This document shows, in pieces, positions 32,066 through 42,649 of a stretch of 64,000 nt of DNA; position 1 is the first letter of the stretch; every line of letters starts with the position of its first letter. The position numbers and the translations under genes are program-made. This DNA comes from Bemisia tabaci (lineage: Eukaryota; Arthropoda; Insecta; Hemiptera; Aleyrodidae), in contig NC_092797.1 in assembly GCF_918797505.1 (NCBI RefSeq), positions 51,434,157-51,498,156 of the forward strand, in the 5' to 3' direction. The notes under the pieces are model-generated. The model was not told the origin of the DNA. It saw only the letters and a list, made by a program, of their open reading frames with translations, and did no database searches.

Positions 32066-32318
32066 CTACCGTGCTAAAGAAGAACGCCGTATGGACATTC
32101 GAGATTTGCCAAATTCCCCATGATAAAACATGTATTTATGACGGCATTCATGCCCATGTTTCTTTGAAATTTTCAGATATTTTACATTGAATTGCGTACA
32201 AAATTTTCTGAAAATTTTGGGGAAAATACTCACAATTTTCCGCAGTAATACAAGTTTTTATCGGAGGAAACTAGGCAACGTCTGAAGGTTCATATGACGT
32301 TTTTCCGTAGCCCAGATA
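32066..32318. mobile_element. Family 1 MITE
   Basis: A 253-bp copy immediately after the preceding right terminus. It has CTACCGTGCTAAAGAAGAAC at the left and GACGTTTTTCCGTAGCCCAG at the right. Confidence 0.87.
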
Positions 32319-32556
32319 GTATTCTAGGTAGGATTGCACCATTTGCGATATACTACCGAGTCAGGTTGCTGGACAGGGGCTCCTCTTATTCGACGGTCAG
32401 TCCCTCGCCGCTATCCTTCCTCCCATACGGAGGAGGGTGGCTCTTCCGCAGCTCGTGGGGGGGGGGGGGGGGGGGAGGTCGTGTTGAACAGTAGCACGGG
32501 CTGTCCAGTCTGCATGATCTATCGCGGGTAGAGAGGCCTGCTCGCTCGATGCTGTC

Positions 32557-32712
32557 CAGTAGCGTGTCGAGCTTTGCGATGAATCGATTATTCCTCCTCT
32601 AAACCTGTGGGGAAGGATCTTATATCAATTTTCCCCACAAAAATCGATTCTTTACCGTAGGTTTCAATATGAAAATATCGAAAGTCGATGATTCTGGTTT
32701 TGTCTGGTGGCG
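32557..32712. mobile_element. Family 11 (hAT-type MITE), diverged
   Basis: CAGTAGCGTG, GCTTTGCGATGAATCGATTA, CTAAACCTGTGGGGAAGGAT and AATCGATTCTTTACCGTAGG match the complete copies. The right end GGTGGCG is only partly preserved. 32713-33396 shows no feature. Confidence 0.7.
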
Positions 32713-33396
32713 TTGCGACCGTAGCGCTGCACCCGGGCAATTTTTGATTTACGTTGCTGTATTCGCGGCCTGCATGCTTAGCCAGCTGGCTCCGTTGCCA
32801 GCGAAGTTTCCATGAGATCCTCCTGGGAATCGATTCTTGAGTCGTTATGTATAATCTTGATCGATTAATCCGTATCTTAGCAATGTTATTTATCGATTTA
32901 CGTCATTCGACAAGGATATAGGCGTTGGACTCGGTTGGAAATGGAAGTACACATATCGCAGGCAACAAGCAATCGCCGGCAAACAATCTATCTGAGATGA
33001 ATATAAAAAAAGTGTACAAATTCAGAATCAATGAAACAAGGTAGAAATTCGGAATTGAAATACACTGTTTCTCTCGAATCTCCGGTACCAGCTAGCATAC
33101 ACGTGGCTGCTTAGAATGGAATCAGTATGACCTTACTATTTGGGTTCGTTCGGATAGGCAACTAAACTAACTCTTCAGCAAAGCGTAGAGTATCACAGGC
33201 ATTGAAGGCACTCGAGGATGATATAGTGATTTTGAATTTCTTTTCGCTCTGAAACTTTCACTATGCCGATGCAAATTATTAAAATTTGACAAGTAATATG
33301 CATTTCTCTTGCAAATTGCTAATACGCATGCTGCTTTTGCATGCCGTGCGTTACTAACATGCTACGGGAAAATTTATCAATTGATCGATTGACTGT

Positions 33397-33612
33397 TAGA
33401 TCGTCGAGAAAAAAGATTGGTAGAATTTACCATTCCTGCACGCTGTATTTCACACAGCGTGAATTCAAAGTCGATTCTGCCAGAGGAATGGTTACCTGTA
33501 CCAGTATACAGTAACGTTTACCTTTCTCCTGAATTGATTCTGAATTGACGCTGTGTGAAATACAACGTGACGGAATGGTAAATTCTACCGATTTTTTTTC
33601 TCGATGATCGTT
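33397..33612. repeat. Foldback element with about 100-bp arms
   Basis: GGTAGAATTTACCATTCCTG then CACGCTGTATTTCACACAGC at the left mirrors GCTGTGTGAAATACAACGTG then ACGGAATGGTAAATTCTACC at the right. Each arm contains a secondary hairpin of its own (TAGAATTTACC and CTGTATTTCACACAG). The loop lies near 33490-33520. Confidence 0.85.
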
Positions 33613-33873
33613 TACTAAGCTGTCATTGTGAGGCATATAAATTTTGATCCAAAACCTCTGTCCGTATATCCTTACTCCAAATACTCCACATTACGGTCCT
33701 CAAATCGGAATCTCAACACTCAACCCAGCTTATTACATTCACTCGGTCGAAGAAAGAGAAAGCAAATCACAGAAGGAACACCTCATACAAGCTCTCAAGA
33801 CAGAGCATTTAGCCGTGGCCGATGCATGTAGTGTTACTCACGGGATCGGAGGGAGCTACCGTTTTATACTTCA

Positions 33874-34123
33874 ACACTGTGGAAAAACGTCGTATGGACA
33901 CTCAAATGTTGCCAAATTTTTCCTCATTAACCATGAATTTTTTAGAAATGTTGGAAACACTTTCCTCTGGAATTTCCGAATGTTTTACATTGAATTGCGA
34001 AGAAAATTCACTAGAAGATTAAAGACTGAAAAAGCGACTACTTTTTCCTAAAAATCTAAGATTGTGAAAAAGAATTTGGCAGCGTGTAAGTGCTCTTGAG
34101 GTGTTTTTACTTAGGACGGTAGT
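33874..34123. mobile_element. Family 1 MITE, diverged
   Basis: GGAAAAACGTCGTATGGACA and TGTTGCCAAATTTTTCCTCA at the left; AGAATTTGGCAGCGTGTAAG and GTGTTTTTACTTAGGACGGT at the right. A 135-codon frame crossing its left half (33644-34051) is not considered coding. Confidence 0.8.
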
Positions 34124-34539
34124 ATCGACCGAGTACCAATAGCTATTCCCGGATTATTGGTTCTGCTAAGCCTTGTTTTGGCGCTCTGCCACGGAGTTAC
34201 TTAGACGCGGACCGCTAGTTTGATATCGCACCGCCGACGTGGAGTAACATCGCCGTATTGCTACTTTTAACAAATTATCCACCGAGATAAGATTAAGTCG
34301 GCTTCCCTTTTTCTTGCGCCTTCTTTTATTTTTCTCCAGTCGGAACGCGCACTTCGGGTCCCTACCCTCACCGAGTGGAGCTTTCGAACTTGATGATTGA
34401 AGGGTTCAACACATGGATAATTGAAAACTGGTATTGGATATACTCTGTGAAAACATCAGACATAGAATCTCTTTTCAGTCAGCAAAATCAGAAACAACAT
34501 ATATTTTAAAGACCCATCTAAATCTAAGCAATGATTAGT

Positions 34540-34755
34540 AAGGTAAAGATTAAATTCGGAGGTCATCACTATTTCCTGCCGAATTTTGATGGTTAATGAG
34601 CAACTTGCTGGACATAAAATAAAAAAAGTCCACCTGATGATGACTGAGTAATACCGGTGTTTGCACTCTGCAATGGAGTTTTTGCAAATGACCAGGATTG
34701 CGAAACGAGTTTTTTAGCCATTTGGTCATCTGTCATCGACATTATTAGACGAATT
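34540..34755 (+). repeat. Family 13 repeat
   Basis: GATTAAATTCGGAGGTCATC, TGATGGTTAATGAGCAACTT, GATGATGACTGAGTAATACC, GTTTTTGCAAATGACCAGGA and a final CATCGACATTATTAGACGAA follow the order seen at 10255-10482. 34124-34539 has no recognised feature. Confidence 0.55.
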
Positions 34756-34861
34756 TGAATCAAAACTAGTGGTTTCCCCATTGCAAAATGTAGTTCACAT
34801 GAGACAATGTCGTTTAAAAGGATAAATTAAACGGATTTAACCAGAATTAGACGATATTTTG

Positions 34862-34990
34862 TAATTAATAACTACAATTACTGGCTCATCCGTAAAAACA
34901 CTTTCATGTTCAGGGAAACTAACAGTACATGCGTTGTTTCTAAATTGAGATAGTTCTTGTAGCCCCTTATTGCAAAATTTAGTTCAATTG
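34862..34990. mobile_element. Family 4 MITE
   Basis: Reverse orientation relative to 50598. ACTGGCTCATCCGTAAAAAC, CAGGGAAACTAACAGTACAT and, at the right, TTATTGCAAAATTTAGTTCA. It abuts the family 8 copy that follows. Confidence 0.7.
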
Positions 34991-35240
34991 AGAGGCTTGG
35001 AGGACAAGGCTCATAAGTGCAATTTTTGCTACTTCGAGAAATACGTGTTTGAAGTTTCGAAATTACATGGAGCCTTATGGCGGAAAGGAAATTTAAACTC
35101 ACTTTTTGATGCTTTAAAGTAGGATTTTAATTGTGAATTTTTGAAATAACGTAGTTTCAAACTAAATTTAGTCGAGTTCATGAATATCTCAATCTATTCA
35201 AAAACTGCACTCATGTGCCTTGTCCTCCAAGCCTCTTAAT
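34990..35240. mobile_element. Family 8 repeat, reverse orientation
   Basis: GAGGCTTGGAGGACAAGGCT at the left and TGTGCCTTGTCCTCCAAGCC at the right. The interior matches 19119-19363 on the opposite strand (GGCGGAAAGG, CACTTTTTGATGCTTTAAA). Confidence 0.8.
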
Positions 35241-35567
35241 TAGCCTAACTAAATCAGACGTTGCCTACTTTGTTCGGATGTTTTATCCTCAAACAGATGA
35301 CCGACCAACACTGAAACTTAACATTTTGTGAGTATATTCTGCGTAATCCAGGACAAATTCACAGAAAGTTTAGGAGTCTCGGTAGTTTAGCTTTTTATAA
35401 AAAAAAAAAAAAAAAAACTCAAACATGAGAATAAATTAGACAACGTGAAATGCAGGTAGGTTGATCCGTCCGATTTGCCGATCGTGCCAGCACTAAAGTT
35501 ACTTGAGTAACGCTCGAAGCAGTGGTTTGAATTCCTAGGATTTTAATATCGGAACCAATCGCGTATC

Positions 35568-35710
35568 GTGCTTTGCGATGAATCGACTGATTTTCCATTA
35601 AACCTATAGAAAAGGATCGAATATTAGGGCGATTGGAACGAAAACTATCGAAATCGAGTTTTTACCACAGCTTCAAAAGAGAAAATGAAAATATCGATAG
35701 TCGGTTCAAG
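35568..35710. mobile_element. Family 11 (hAT-type MITE), diverged and incomplete
   Basis: GTGCTTTGCGATGAATCGAC, CATTAAACCTATAGAAAAGG and ACCACAGCTTCAAAAGAGAA follow the family 11 order. Termini are not clear. 35241-35567 contains an 18-19 bp A tract (about 35400-35418); 35711-36184 has no feature. Confidence 0.6.
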
Positions 35711-36184
35711 CACCAAAACAGCGAAACTCCCGCTGACTGAGTGTGAGGTATAAATATCGGGAGTGATTTGAGCTTCCAGTTCTGACAGCGCGTAGAGTTA
35801 TTACTCTCTACTTTGCGAAAATCACATCGGAGCAATGGTCGCTGATACCCGGTAAAACGTGTTATTTGGCTCTAACAGGGGGTTAAACGACTACGCCGCG
35901 CTATTTCAGAGGGAGTTGCACTTGAAAAATCCGCCCCAGTTGACTGTTTACCCGTTTGGTCGTAAAACCCAGACCTGAGATGCGAAACGCCGCGGTTGGA
36001 GCCCTGTTTAATTCTCAGCTGCCTTAGAGGCTAAATTCAATAAAATATAGACTACTGCTATGTTTTAAAGTGAGCTGTGTTGTGCAACTGTTGGGATAAT
36101 CCGCTATTTTCAGAAAACAGGTGAAAAATATTCCCATATGGTTTTAAATGGATTTGTTTTTGTTGGGAATGGGGGAATGGAATT

Positions 36185-36617
36185 GTTGAAGTTTGGCAAA
36201 ATAAGGATTTGATCAACTGAATTAAACAAAATTCCAGAAGCAAGGAATTTAAGGATTTTTTCAGTTTTTGGATTGCATTTTGCAAAAAGGAACCAGGAGC
36301 CTTGCAATGTTGCCAAGATTGTACAACTTCTTTTGTCTTGGATGAAGAACCTGATTATCCATTAACAGTTTCTATTTTACTCGCTAAAAACTGTAAATTT
36401 AAGACAAAATCACAATGTAAATTTCATATTTTTTCATGGTTTCAGTAATTTTATTGCAAAGGATGAAACTGCGCAATCTTCGCATCATCGCAATTCTTCT
36501 GGTTCCTTTTTGCAAAATGCAATCCAAATAACCTTCACTGAAAAAATCCTTAAATTCCTTGCTTCTTGAATTTTGCTTTATTCAGTTCAAGAATTCCTCA
36601 TTTTGCCAAACTGCCAC
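36185..36617. mobile_element. Family 9 MITE inside a larger inverted repeat (433 bp)
   Basis: The inner element (36268-36528) has the family 9 ends GATTGCATTTTGCAAAAAGG and its mirror. It is bracketed by outer arms of about 80 bp: GCAAGGAATTTAAGGATTTT at the left mirrors AAAATCCTTAAATTCCTTGC at the right, then GTTTGGCAAAATAAGG mirrors CCTCATTTTGCCAAAC. The symmetric outer arms mean this copy is longer than the one at 20174. Confidence 0.85.
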
Positions 36618-36939
36618 ACAAAGGCATAGAATTGGATCGCTTGTAAATGGATCATGTGATTGTAAATCACCTAATGAGGACTGTAAGAAGTACGATAGGG
36701 CGAGCTCACGCCAAAAGTTGAAAGTTGAGAATAATTTGAAAATTCTGAAAAAAATGAAATAAAAAACGCCTCTTAGGAAATACAGTAATGGCCCCTACGT
36801 CCCCCGCCAAAATATAAATGTTGTAGAAAAGCCAATGAAGTTTTCCCTTTTCAAAATGTTCAAGTACAAGGTACAATTGAGAGTAAACTTTGAAAAATGC
36901 ACCGAAACGAATCCACGAGTTCTCAAGGAACGCGAATTT

Positions 36940-36993
36940 TGTCTGAGGAACGGGTACATTCGAATGTTCTTACGACTTCTTTTCTCAGTGCGG
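36940..36993. mobile_element. Family 1 MITE right-end remnant
   Basis: ACATTCGAATGTTCTTACGA, CTTCTTTTCTCAGTGCGGCAG-type sequence. The left part is not recognisable in 36740-36940. Confidence 0.5.
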
Positions 36994-37115
36994 CAGATCA
37001 GAAGTCAATGGCCGGACCGCCCAGCTACTTGATCACATTTCGGCAGTGACTTTAAATACAGCCGAATTACCGGTTTGCGTGGCTCCGCCTTCCGTTTTTA
37101 CGACCGAATACACAA

Positions 37116-37236
37116 AATGGACGCAACTAAATCACATGACATGAGCCGGATGAGCCCTGTCATGCATACGTTCTCATAGATCTCAGAGCTCATGTCAGGA
37201 TGGATAAAATTCCTTTGGCTTTAAATATGTCCAAAC
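37116..37236. mobile_element. Family 2-related foldback MITE
   Basis: AATGGACGCAACTAAATCAC at the left, GATGAGCCCTGTCATGCATA in the centre and GGCTTTAAATATGTCCAAA at the right. It is related to the tandem units at 16356-16812. Confidence 0.65.
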
Positions 37237-37344
37237 GTTGGCATGCTTGCCAATAAGACATGCATTAAAGAACCAGATCAGATGTGACGACGAAATATGC
37301 CCAAGGTTGGTCTGCCCAGCAGGCTGAACATTTTTGCAAACTTC

Positions 37345-37912
37345 AGATAGTGCTAAAAAGTTATTACTCATAGAAAATGGCTCAAAAATTACGGTGAGCG
37401 CATCGGGAAAGTCTGGAATACACTCCGAACTTCACAATCTGCGTAAGAATTTTGCGTTTTTTCAAAGCTTCTCACTTTAAAAACGATACTACGCCTTAGG
37501 TGAACATTTCATCAGAGAAGTCGTTCTATTCAACCCTTGTGCACTACGATGCCACACAATGTTCAATTTCATTGCTTCCGCGCGAAAATCGTAAGAAGGC
37601 ACCATGGTGTTTATCAACACAAGGTAAATGTAAGTATAAACACGCTGATTGACAAATTACCGTCTCGTCATGTGCGTTTTGGCGGGTTGTCGTCAGTTAT
37701 ATTGAATATCGCGTGGCAGCCTAGTACGCAAGGGTTGGAGGGAACGACTCCTCTTGCGAAATGTTCAACTGTGCCGTAGTATCGTTTTTGAAGCGGGAAG
37801 CTTTAAAAAACCCATATTTCCAACGCAGATTGTGAAATTAGGAGTGTATTTCAGACTCCTTGATGCGCTCATCGTGATTTCTGAGCCACTTACTATGAGA
37901 AACAACTCATCT
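37345..37912. repeat. Large foldback element (about 565 bp)
   Basis: GAGCGCATCGGGAAAGTCTG mirrors CAGACTCCTTGATGCGCTCA. CACAATCTGCG mirrors CGCAGATTGTG, and AAACGATACTACG mirrors CGTAGTATCGTTT. An inner pair at CAACCCTTGTG and CGCAAGGGTTG continues the symmetry. Part of the outer arm is related to the tandem units at 49796-50282 (GCAGATTG.. GAGTGTATTTCAGAC). Confidence 0.8.
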
Positions 37913-38012
37913 TTTTGCTCTTGCTGCAGTTCGTAACAGGCTCATTATTGAAGAAATCAAGTTTTTTCATGTTTTCTAGAAACTAGAATTTTGGCAGTTC
38001 CCCCTTTTTCAT

Positions 38013-38371
38013 ATACAGAGAAGAAAATCTCGTGCGTGGGACCCGAAGTTTAGGTCATATGGAGCTCTGAAGTTTTCGGATTGAGCATCTGAACAGGTCT
38101 AGCTTTCGAGGTTCGGATCACACATCTGAAACTCCAGTTTTTACATCTGAAGTACTTCAGATGTGAGAACCGAAGTTTTTCGGATGTGACAACCGAGGTT
38201 GTTCGGATGTGAAAACCGAAGTACTTCAGATGTAAGAACTGAAGTTTCAGATGTGTGATCCAAACCTCAGCAGCTGGACCTAAAGTGTTCAGATGCTCAA
38301 TCCGAAAACTTCAGAGATCCATACGACCTAAACTTCGGGTCCCACGCACGAAGTTTTTTTCTCCGTGTAGA
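38013..38371. mobile_element. MITE with long perfect-looking ends and internal GATGTGA-type repeats
   Basis: TCGTGCGTGGGACCCGAAGT at the left mirrors ACTTCGGGTCCCACGCACGA at the right, followed inward by AGTTTTCGGATTGAGCATCT mirrored by GATGCTCAATCCGAAAACTT. The centre (38140-38250) is a set of short repeats such as AGATGTGAGAACCGAAG and GGATGTGAAAACCGAAG in both orientations. The whole unit reads as an imperfect palindrome. Confidence 0.85.
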
Positions 38372-38509
38372 GGCCGTTCAAGTACCAACCCTACCCAAAC
38401 GACTCGAGCACATTTTTGAATATTAAGTTTTAGGGCTTTGTATAGGTTTATCTGAAAACTAAGCTTCGCCAGTAAGAAATCCACGTCCATGATTATTTCT
38501 TTTTTTAAA

Positions 38510-38900
38510 AAACGAGGCTGCGGATTTTTCCCCTGGGATTTGGGTCAGCGGAAAGACGGGAAGATGAGTGGCGGGCCGGCGAGTCCTTTTAAGGGCGGCT
38601 CCGTCCGGAACGAGTAACTTATTGCAAGTCGATCACATTATTGAGTCGTTGCCGTGTATTTACCGTGCTCCGCGACGCCGCTCTTACCGCGCCGCGTCGC
38701 CGTCCACGTCTTCCGCATCATGATGCGCTCCGTCCGTAGCCACCGTAACGAGGGTGTGCTCCGAGGAGTGTATACCTGAATTTCGTATGAAAACTTGATT
38801 GATTTGTCGATTCCTCCAGCGTCTCGCAAGATCGGTCCCGTCGAGAAAAACAGTAAGCACCTAAACACGTACCGCGCGGAAGCATCTGCTTCGAGCTACA
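38510..38900. other. GC-rich single-copy island
   Basis: Repeat-free and CpG-dense, about 0.8-1.1 kb upstream of the ratchet-like site at 39675. No convincing coding frame. Possibly regulatory. Confidence 0.25.
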
Positions 38901-39029
38901 GGGTGGTCGGGAGGCAGCGATTTGGTTTCGCGTTTCCGGGTTTGTGGCACTTGGAGGAAAAAACTTGGGCTGAAAAGACTGAACTGGATCACACGGAATA
39001 CTGATGTTTTCGGTCTAGCGTGCTGGTTT

Positions 39030-39300
39030 TTGCAATTGATAGACATAGCTGTTGACAAATGAAACAAAGGGAAGATGGGACGATCCTATTGGTTGAATCG
39101 GGTGATTGTTACAGACTAAGCGGAAAATGATGGGCCAGCTATAGGGTCTCTCTCGGGTCTCGGGTTGTCGTTTGATTTTCTATTAATTACTTTCCTCCTA
39201 TGTCTAATGTAACCACCCACTACCAGTAGTAAGTTCGCTGCAATTTCCTTTTTTCCATTTTGTCCATAGCTTTGTCGCTTAATTTCAATGATCATCCTGC
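39030..39300. mobile_element. Family 6 MITE, diverged
   Basis: AATTGATAGACATAGCTG, GGGACGATCCTATTGGTTGA at the left; CCATAGCTTTGTCGCTTAAT and TTTCAATGATCATCC at the right. The last base pairs at the edges are decayed. Confidence 0.65.
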
Positions 39301-40379
39301 AGGTGACGAAAGTTGCTAGTTCTGGGAACAGGACTCTAGTCCAGATAACCAAAGTCTGCCAGGAAAAATTCGAATCTCAGAATGGCCAACAAAAGTTTCA
39401 GTTGTATGAATTGTAGGTCTGTTACCATGACTGAAAACTAAAGTGTTGCAAACGAACCAATGATTATTTGACCGTTCAAAGTGAGCGGCAAAAATGTGTT
39501 GCCTTTTCGTCGGATTGCTTCATTTTTAGTAGAATCAAACTGCATGAGAAGAATTTTTCATAATAAAACTAGCGGGCAGCTTTGAAAGCCACGTAAGGAA
39601 ACAGTTAACGATGTTTTAGGAGTTTGTGTCAATTCAGTATAAATTGTTTAATTTTGCGTTTTCTTCTTGTTGCAGGTGAGTCTATGCTGTCATTCCTTCA
39701 ACTTTAATTCAAACATACAGATAGTGAGTTGATTCCTCATATAAATTTCTAAATCTTCTGACCCCTGCTCCCTCATGTCCTTTCACTCTCTTTCACTTTT
39801 TTACAAGGGTTTATTGACAAGTTCTGGAGCCCCCTTCTCCTAAATACTGACATCATTTGAAGATTGGAAATTCAAAATTTAGTATGCACCATCAGGTGTT
39901 TCTAAAATTTTGTTTGCTCTTTATCATTATAACGTAACCTAAATACACGCGTCTCGTGTATTTTTTAATAGGAAATTTCCCACAAATTTTGTTATCTTCA
40001 TGACAAGAATTTTCTTCCTAAGACACTGCATTCCTGTTAAACTACAGAAACAGTTCCATGATCTTAGCATTACCCGATGGAGCTTACCTGGTTTGGTCCG
40101 CACTTAGGGTGGTGTAAACCCAGAACTGTCTTAAAATTGTGTTTAAAGTGTGTGCGTGGTGTTATGTTTCTATGACATATGAGTTCTGGGAGTGTGAGGC
40201 GCCACGGACTTGGGAACACCCTGTAGCAGGGATGGGAAACACGACTCGGAGTTTTGAAAGGAATAAAAGCGGCGCAGAAAATGAAATACATAAATAATAG
40301 AGTAGTACAAGGAGCAGAATATAAACCCGGCTAGACACACGGAACCACCCCAGAATAGAAAGAGAGCTGTCGCGGGATT
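39301..40379. other. Mostly unique AT-rich sequence around the ratchet-like site
   Basis: No MITE or tandem repeat was recognised here, which is unusual for this window. It includes the fused acceptor-donor at 39655-39681. No coding frame is convincing. Confidence 0.35.
39655..39681 (+). promoter_or_regulatory. Candidate recursive splice site (ratchet point)
   Basis: TGCGTTTTCTTCTTGTTGCAG ends at 39675 and is followed without any spacer by GTGAGT (39676-39681). A strong 3' splice site fused to a strong 5' splice site is the known signature of recursive splicing in long insect introns, where a zero-length exon lets a large intron be removed in steps. The site lies 34,681 nt after the Sox donor, in the sense orientation. 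The first seven donor bases, GTGAGTC, equal those of the exon's own donor. No RNA evidence is available. Confidence 0.5.
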
Positions 40380-40810
40380 TTTGACGTTACGCAGCGGCCA
40401 GGAGCGCGCGCTCATTTGAATTACAAATCACCGCGCACCGAACCATTATTATTGATCTGTCCAGCGAGCAGCGAGTGCAGTGTAATCTATATTGACGTGT
40501 CATTGATACAGTCATCATCTTTGCCATTGTATTCCGGTTTCGTAACCGAAGCGCACCGGGATCGCCGGCGTGTACCTCTGTGTCCACCCGTGTTCAACTT
40601 TGTTCCACTATTATCAACAAATTTGCTCGGCTAACTCGCTCCCAAGCTATCCGAGAGCCATTCTACTTTTCTGCCAGCTCCGACGAAATTGAATTAGTTA
40701 AGCTCGATGGCCGCCATGGCGAAACGCGTAAGCCGTGTCGTTTACAAGTGGCGCATTAGGTCACAGACTCGCGCCTAATGAATTGAGATCTTATAGCGGG
40801 GCGCGAGTCT
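40380..40810. other. GC-rich island
   Basis: CpG-rich, no repeat match, only short frames. Contains an ATTATTATTGATC core near 40446 and a CCGCCATGGCG palindrome near 40711. Possibly regulatory. It is followed by a T tract (40824-40839). Confidence 0.22.
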
Positions 40811-40850
40811 CCCCCATCTTGATTTTTTTTTTTTTTTTTAAGGTAGGTAA

Positions 40851-40988
40851 AAAGGACTACGAATTAGGAACTAAAATTCAAGCTCAGTTTATAAACAAAG
40901 TACGCAATATCAATTTCCCTGTACACATAAGTGTTTTTATGAATGAGTCACAAATTTTAGTTCTTAATTGCAAAATGCAGTCCAAATG
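40851..40988. mobile_element. Family 4 MITE
   Basis: AGGACTACGAATTAGGAACT at the left, AATTTCCCTGTACACATAAG in the centre and TAATTGCAAAATGCAGTCCA at the right. 40989-41558 has a GGGGGAG tract (41061-41076) and nothing else recognised. Confidence 0.75.
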
Positions 40989-41558
40989 TCCTCTATTGCC
41001 GATTAGGACCCAGCAGTTGGATGAAATTGAACAGAAATGAAGAATGGTACATGAAAGAGAGGGGGAGGGGGAGAGGGTGGGAGATTTTTTAATAGAGTCA
41101 AAGATAAAGTAAGGAAGTAAAGGGGCTGTGTGATCAGTTGATCTAATAAATTTCAGAAAAATATTTGCTTCTAACTTTGAGCCCCTCATTTCTCCGCAAA
41201 AAATTGGCTCCTATTTACTGGGCACCCATATTTTTACGACACTAACTTTGTAAGCGCTAAATTTAAAGTCGATGTAAACATGCCTGCGCCATGATGTAGT
41301 GGACTTGGAAAAAGTTCTATTTGGATCAAAAAGAATTGTCACTGAATAGTTTTCATGCAAAAATTCCTGCTCTTTAAAGCAGAATTCTATTCATTCTATT
41401 AAAAAATGAAGAAATGATATCCCCGCTGATTGGGAGGGAATTCTCTCTGAAACCTTTGTGACTTTTTTGTGAGAACATTCAATGAACAGTAATATCTCTC
41501 AGTATACTTACTGGTCACTCGAGTGCAGTGGAACCTGCACGCAGGCGCAGGCATAGCA

Positions 41559-41811
41559 CTGCCGTGCTAAGGAAGAACGCCGTATGAACCTTCAGGCGTT
41601 GCCAAATTTCCTTTGATAAAACAAGAATTTCCTGTTGAACTCATGCATATTTTCCTCCAATTTCTTAGATAATTTCGCTCGCACTTCCATCAGAACGTTC
41701 TAAAAATTTCTAGGAAACATTTGCATAACTTTTCTCAAAAATGACCATTTTATTGAAGGAAACTTGGCAACTCTCGAATGTTCATACGGTGTTCTTCCTT
41801 TAGCACGACAG
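41559..41811. mobile_element. Family 1 MITE, best-preserved copy
   Basis: CTGCCGTGCTAAGGAAGAAC then GCCGTATGAACC at the left; GGTTCATAC-type sequence and GGTGTTCTTCCTTTAGCACG at the right. It is 253 bp and serves as the reference for the family here. Confidence 0.93.
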
Positions 41812-41986
41812 AGTAGGTAGGTATCGTGATTCAACTAACCGAGCACGGGACAGTGCACAAGTGATTTCATTCATTAGTTAAATAATGCGTTTGCGTTCAA
41901 GGGCAGCATTATTGGCCTCATAACGACGCAACACTAGCAGCAGCTACTCATTTTTATCCATTGAAGGCTAAGAGCGTTTTCCGTTG

Positions 41987-42160
41987 CAGCGGCGTGACGT
42001 TCTTTGCGATATATCGATTGATCTGCGATTTAAACCTATGGGAAAGGATCGATACATAGGGTGTTCGCAACGAACACCTTGATAATCGATTCTTTGGCAT
42101 AGCTTCAAGTAGTGAAGAATCGGAAATCGATCTTATACTCCTCGCCTTTTTACTGTGCCT
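41987..42160. mobile_element. Family 11 (hAT-type MITE)
   Basis: CAGCGGCGTGACGTTCTTTG, CGATATATCGATTGATCTGC, AAACCTATGGGAAAGGATCG, GGGTGTTCGCAACGAACACC (itself a perfect hairpin) and GATAATCGATTCTTTGGCAT. The right terminus is decayed. Confidence 0.75.
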
Positions 42161-42481
42161 TGAATTGAGGGGAACGCAACACGACCTAAATGCCTAAATC
42201 TAATCCTCATTTGGGCCGATTGTGAGTTCTGCGAAAGGGACTTAAGAGCCATATTAATGGTCATTCAGTCAGCAGAAGCTATCCTTAGGAAGGCATCGAT
42301 TACACCGTAACGAAGAGAGGTTTTACGGAAGGTTTAAAAGCGGTTTAAGGATAAAAATTTTCAGCGACATTTAGAATAACACCTTGATGCAACTATTCGC
42401 CCTCAACGGATGTGGGTGTTGCATAGCCAAATATATGAAGGCGTCTCTGAGGAGACGGGGCGTCTAAAGTCGTATTTACAG

Positions 42482-42482
42482 C

Positions 42483-42509
<27 letters not shown>
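42482..42509 (+). repeat. Poly-T tract
   Basis: A run of about 26 T. 42161-42481 holds no recognised gene. Confidence 0.85.
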
Positions 42510-42514
<5 letters not shown>

Positions 42515-42649
42515 TCTTTCATTTGAATGCCCTATGTGGTTTACACTGCGATTAAAAAGGTTCATGGAGATTCTTAAAATTTCTATTGAATGTTTTCATA
42601 AAATGTTCTTTAATGTGCTGCTTTTTCCTGCGTGGGACGTAGTTTTCTT

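Noticed and set aside
39297..39312. CCTGCAGGTGACG as a second ratchet-like site
   Set aside because: It lacks a polypyrimidine tract, GTGACG is a weak donor, and it lies at the edge of a family 6 MITE.
40735..40790. A YKWRIRSQTR-like translation that at first recalls the KKWRSLTP continuation of the HMG box
   Set aside because: Only K-W-R agree, the following residues do not match, a stop follows soon, and there is no acceptor of matching phase directly upstream.
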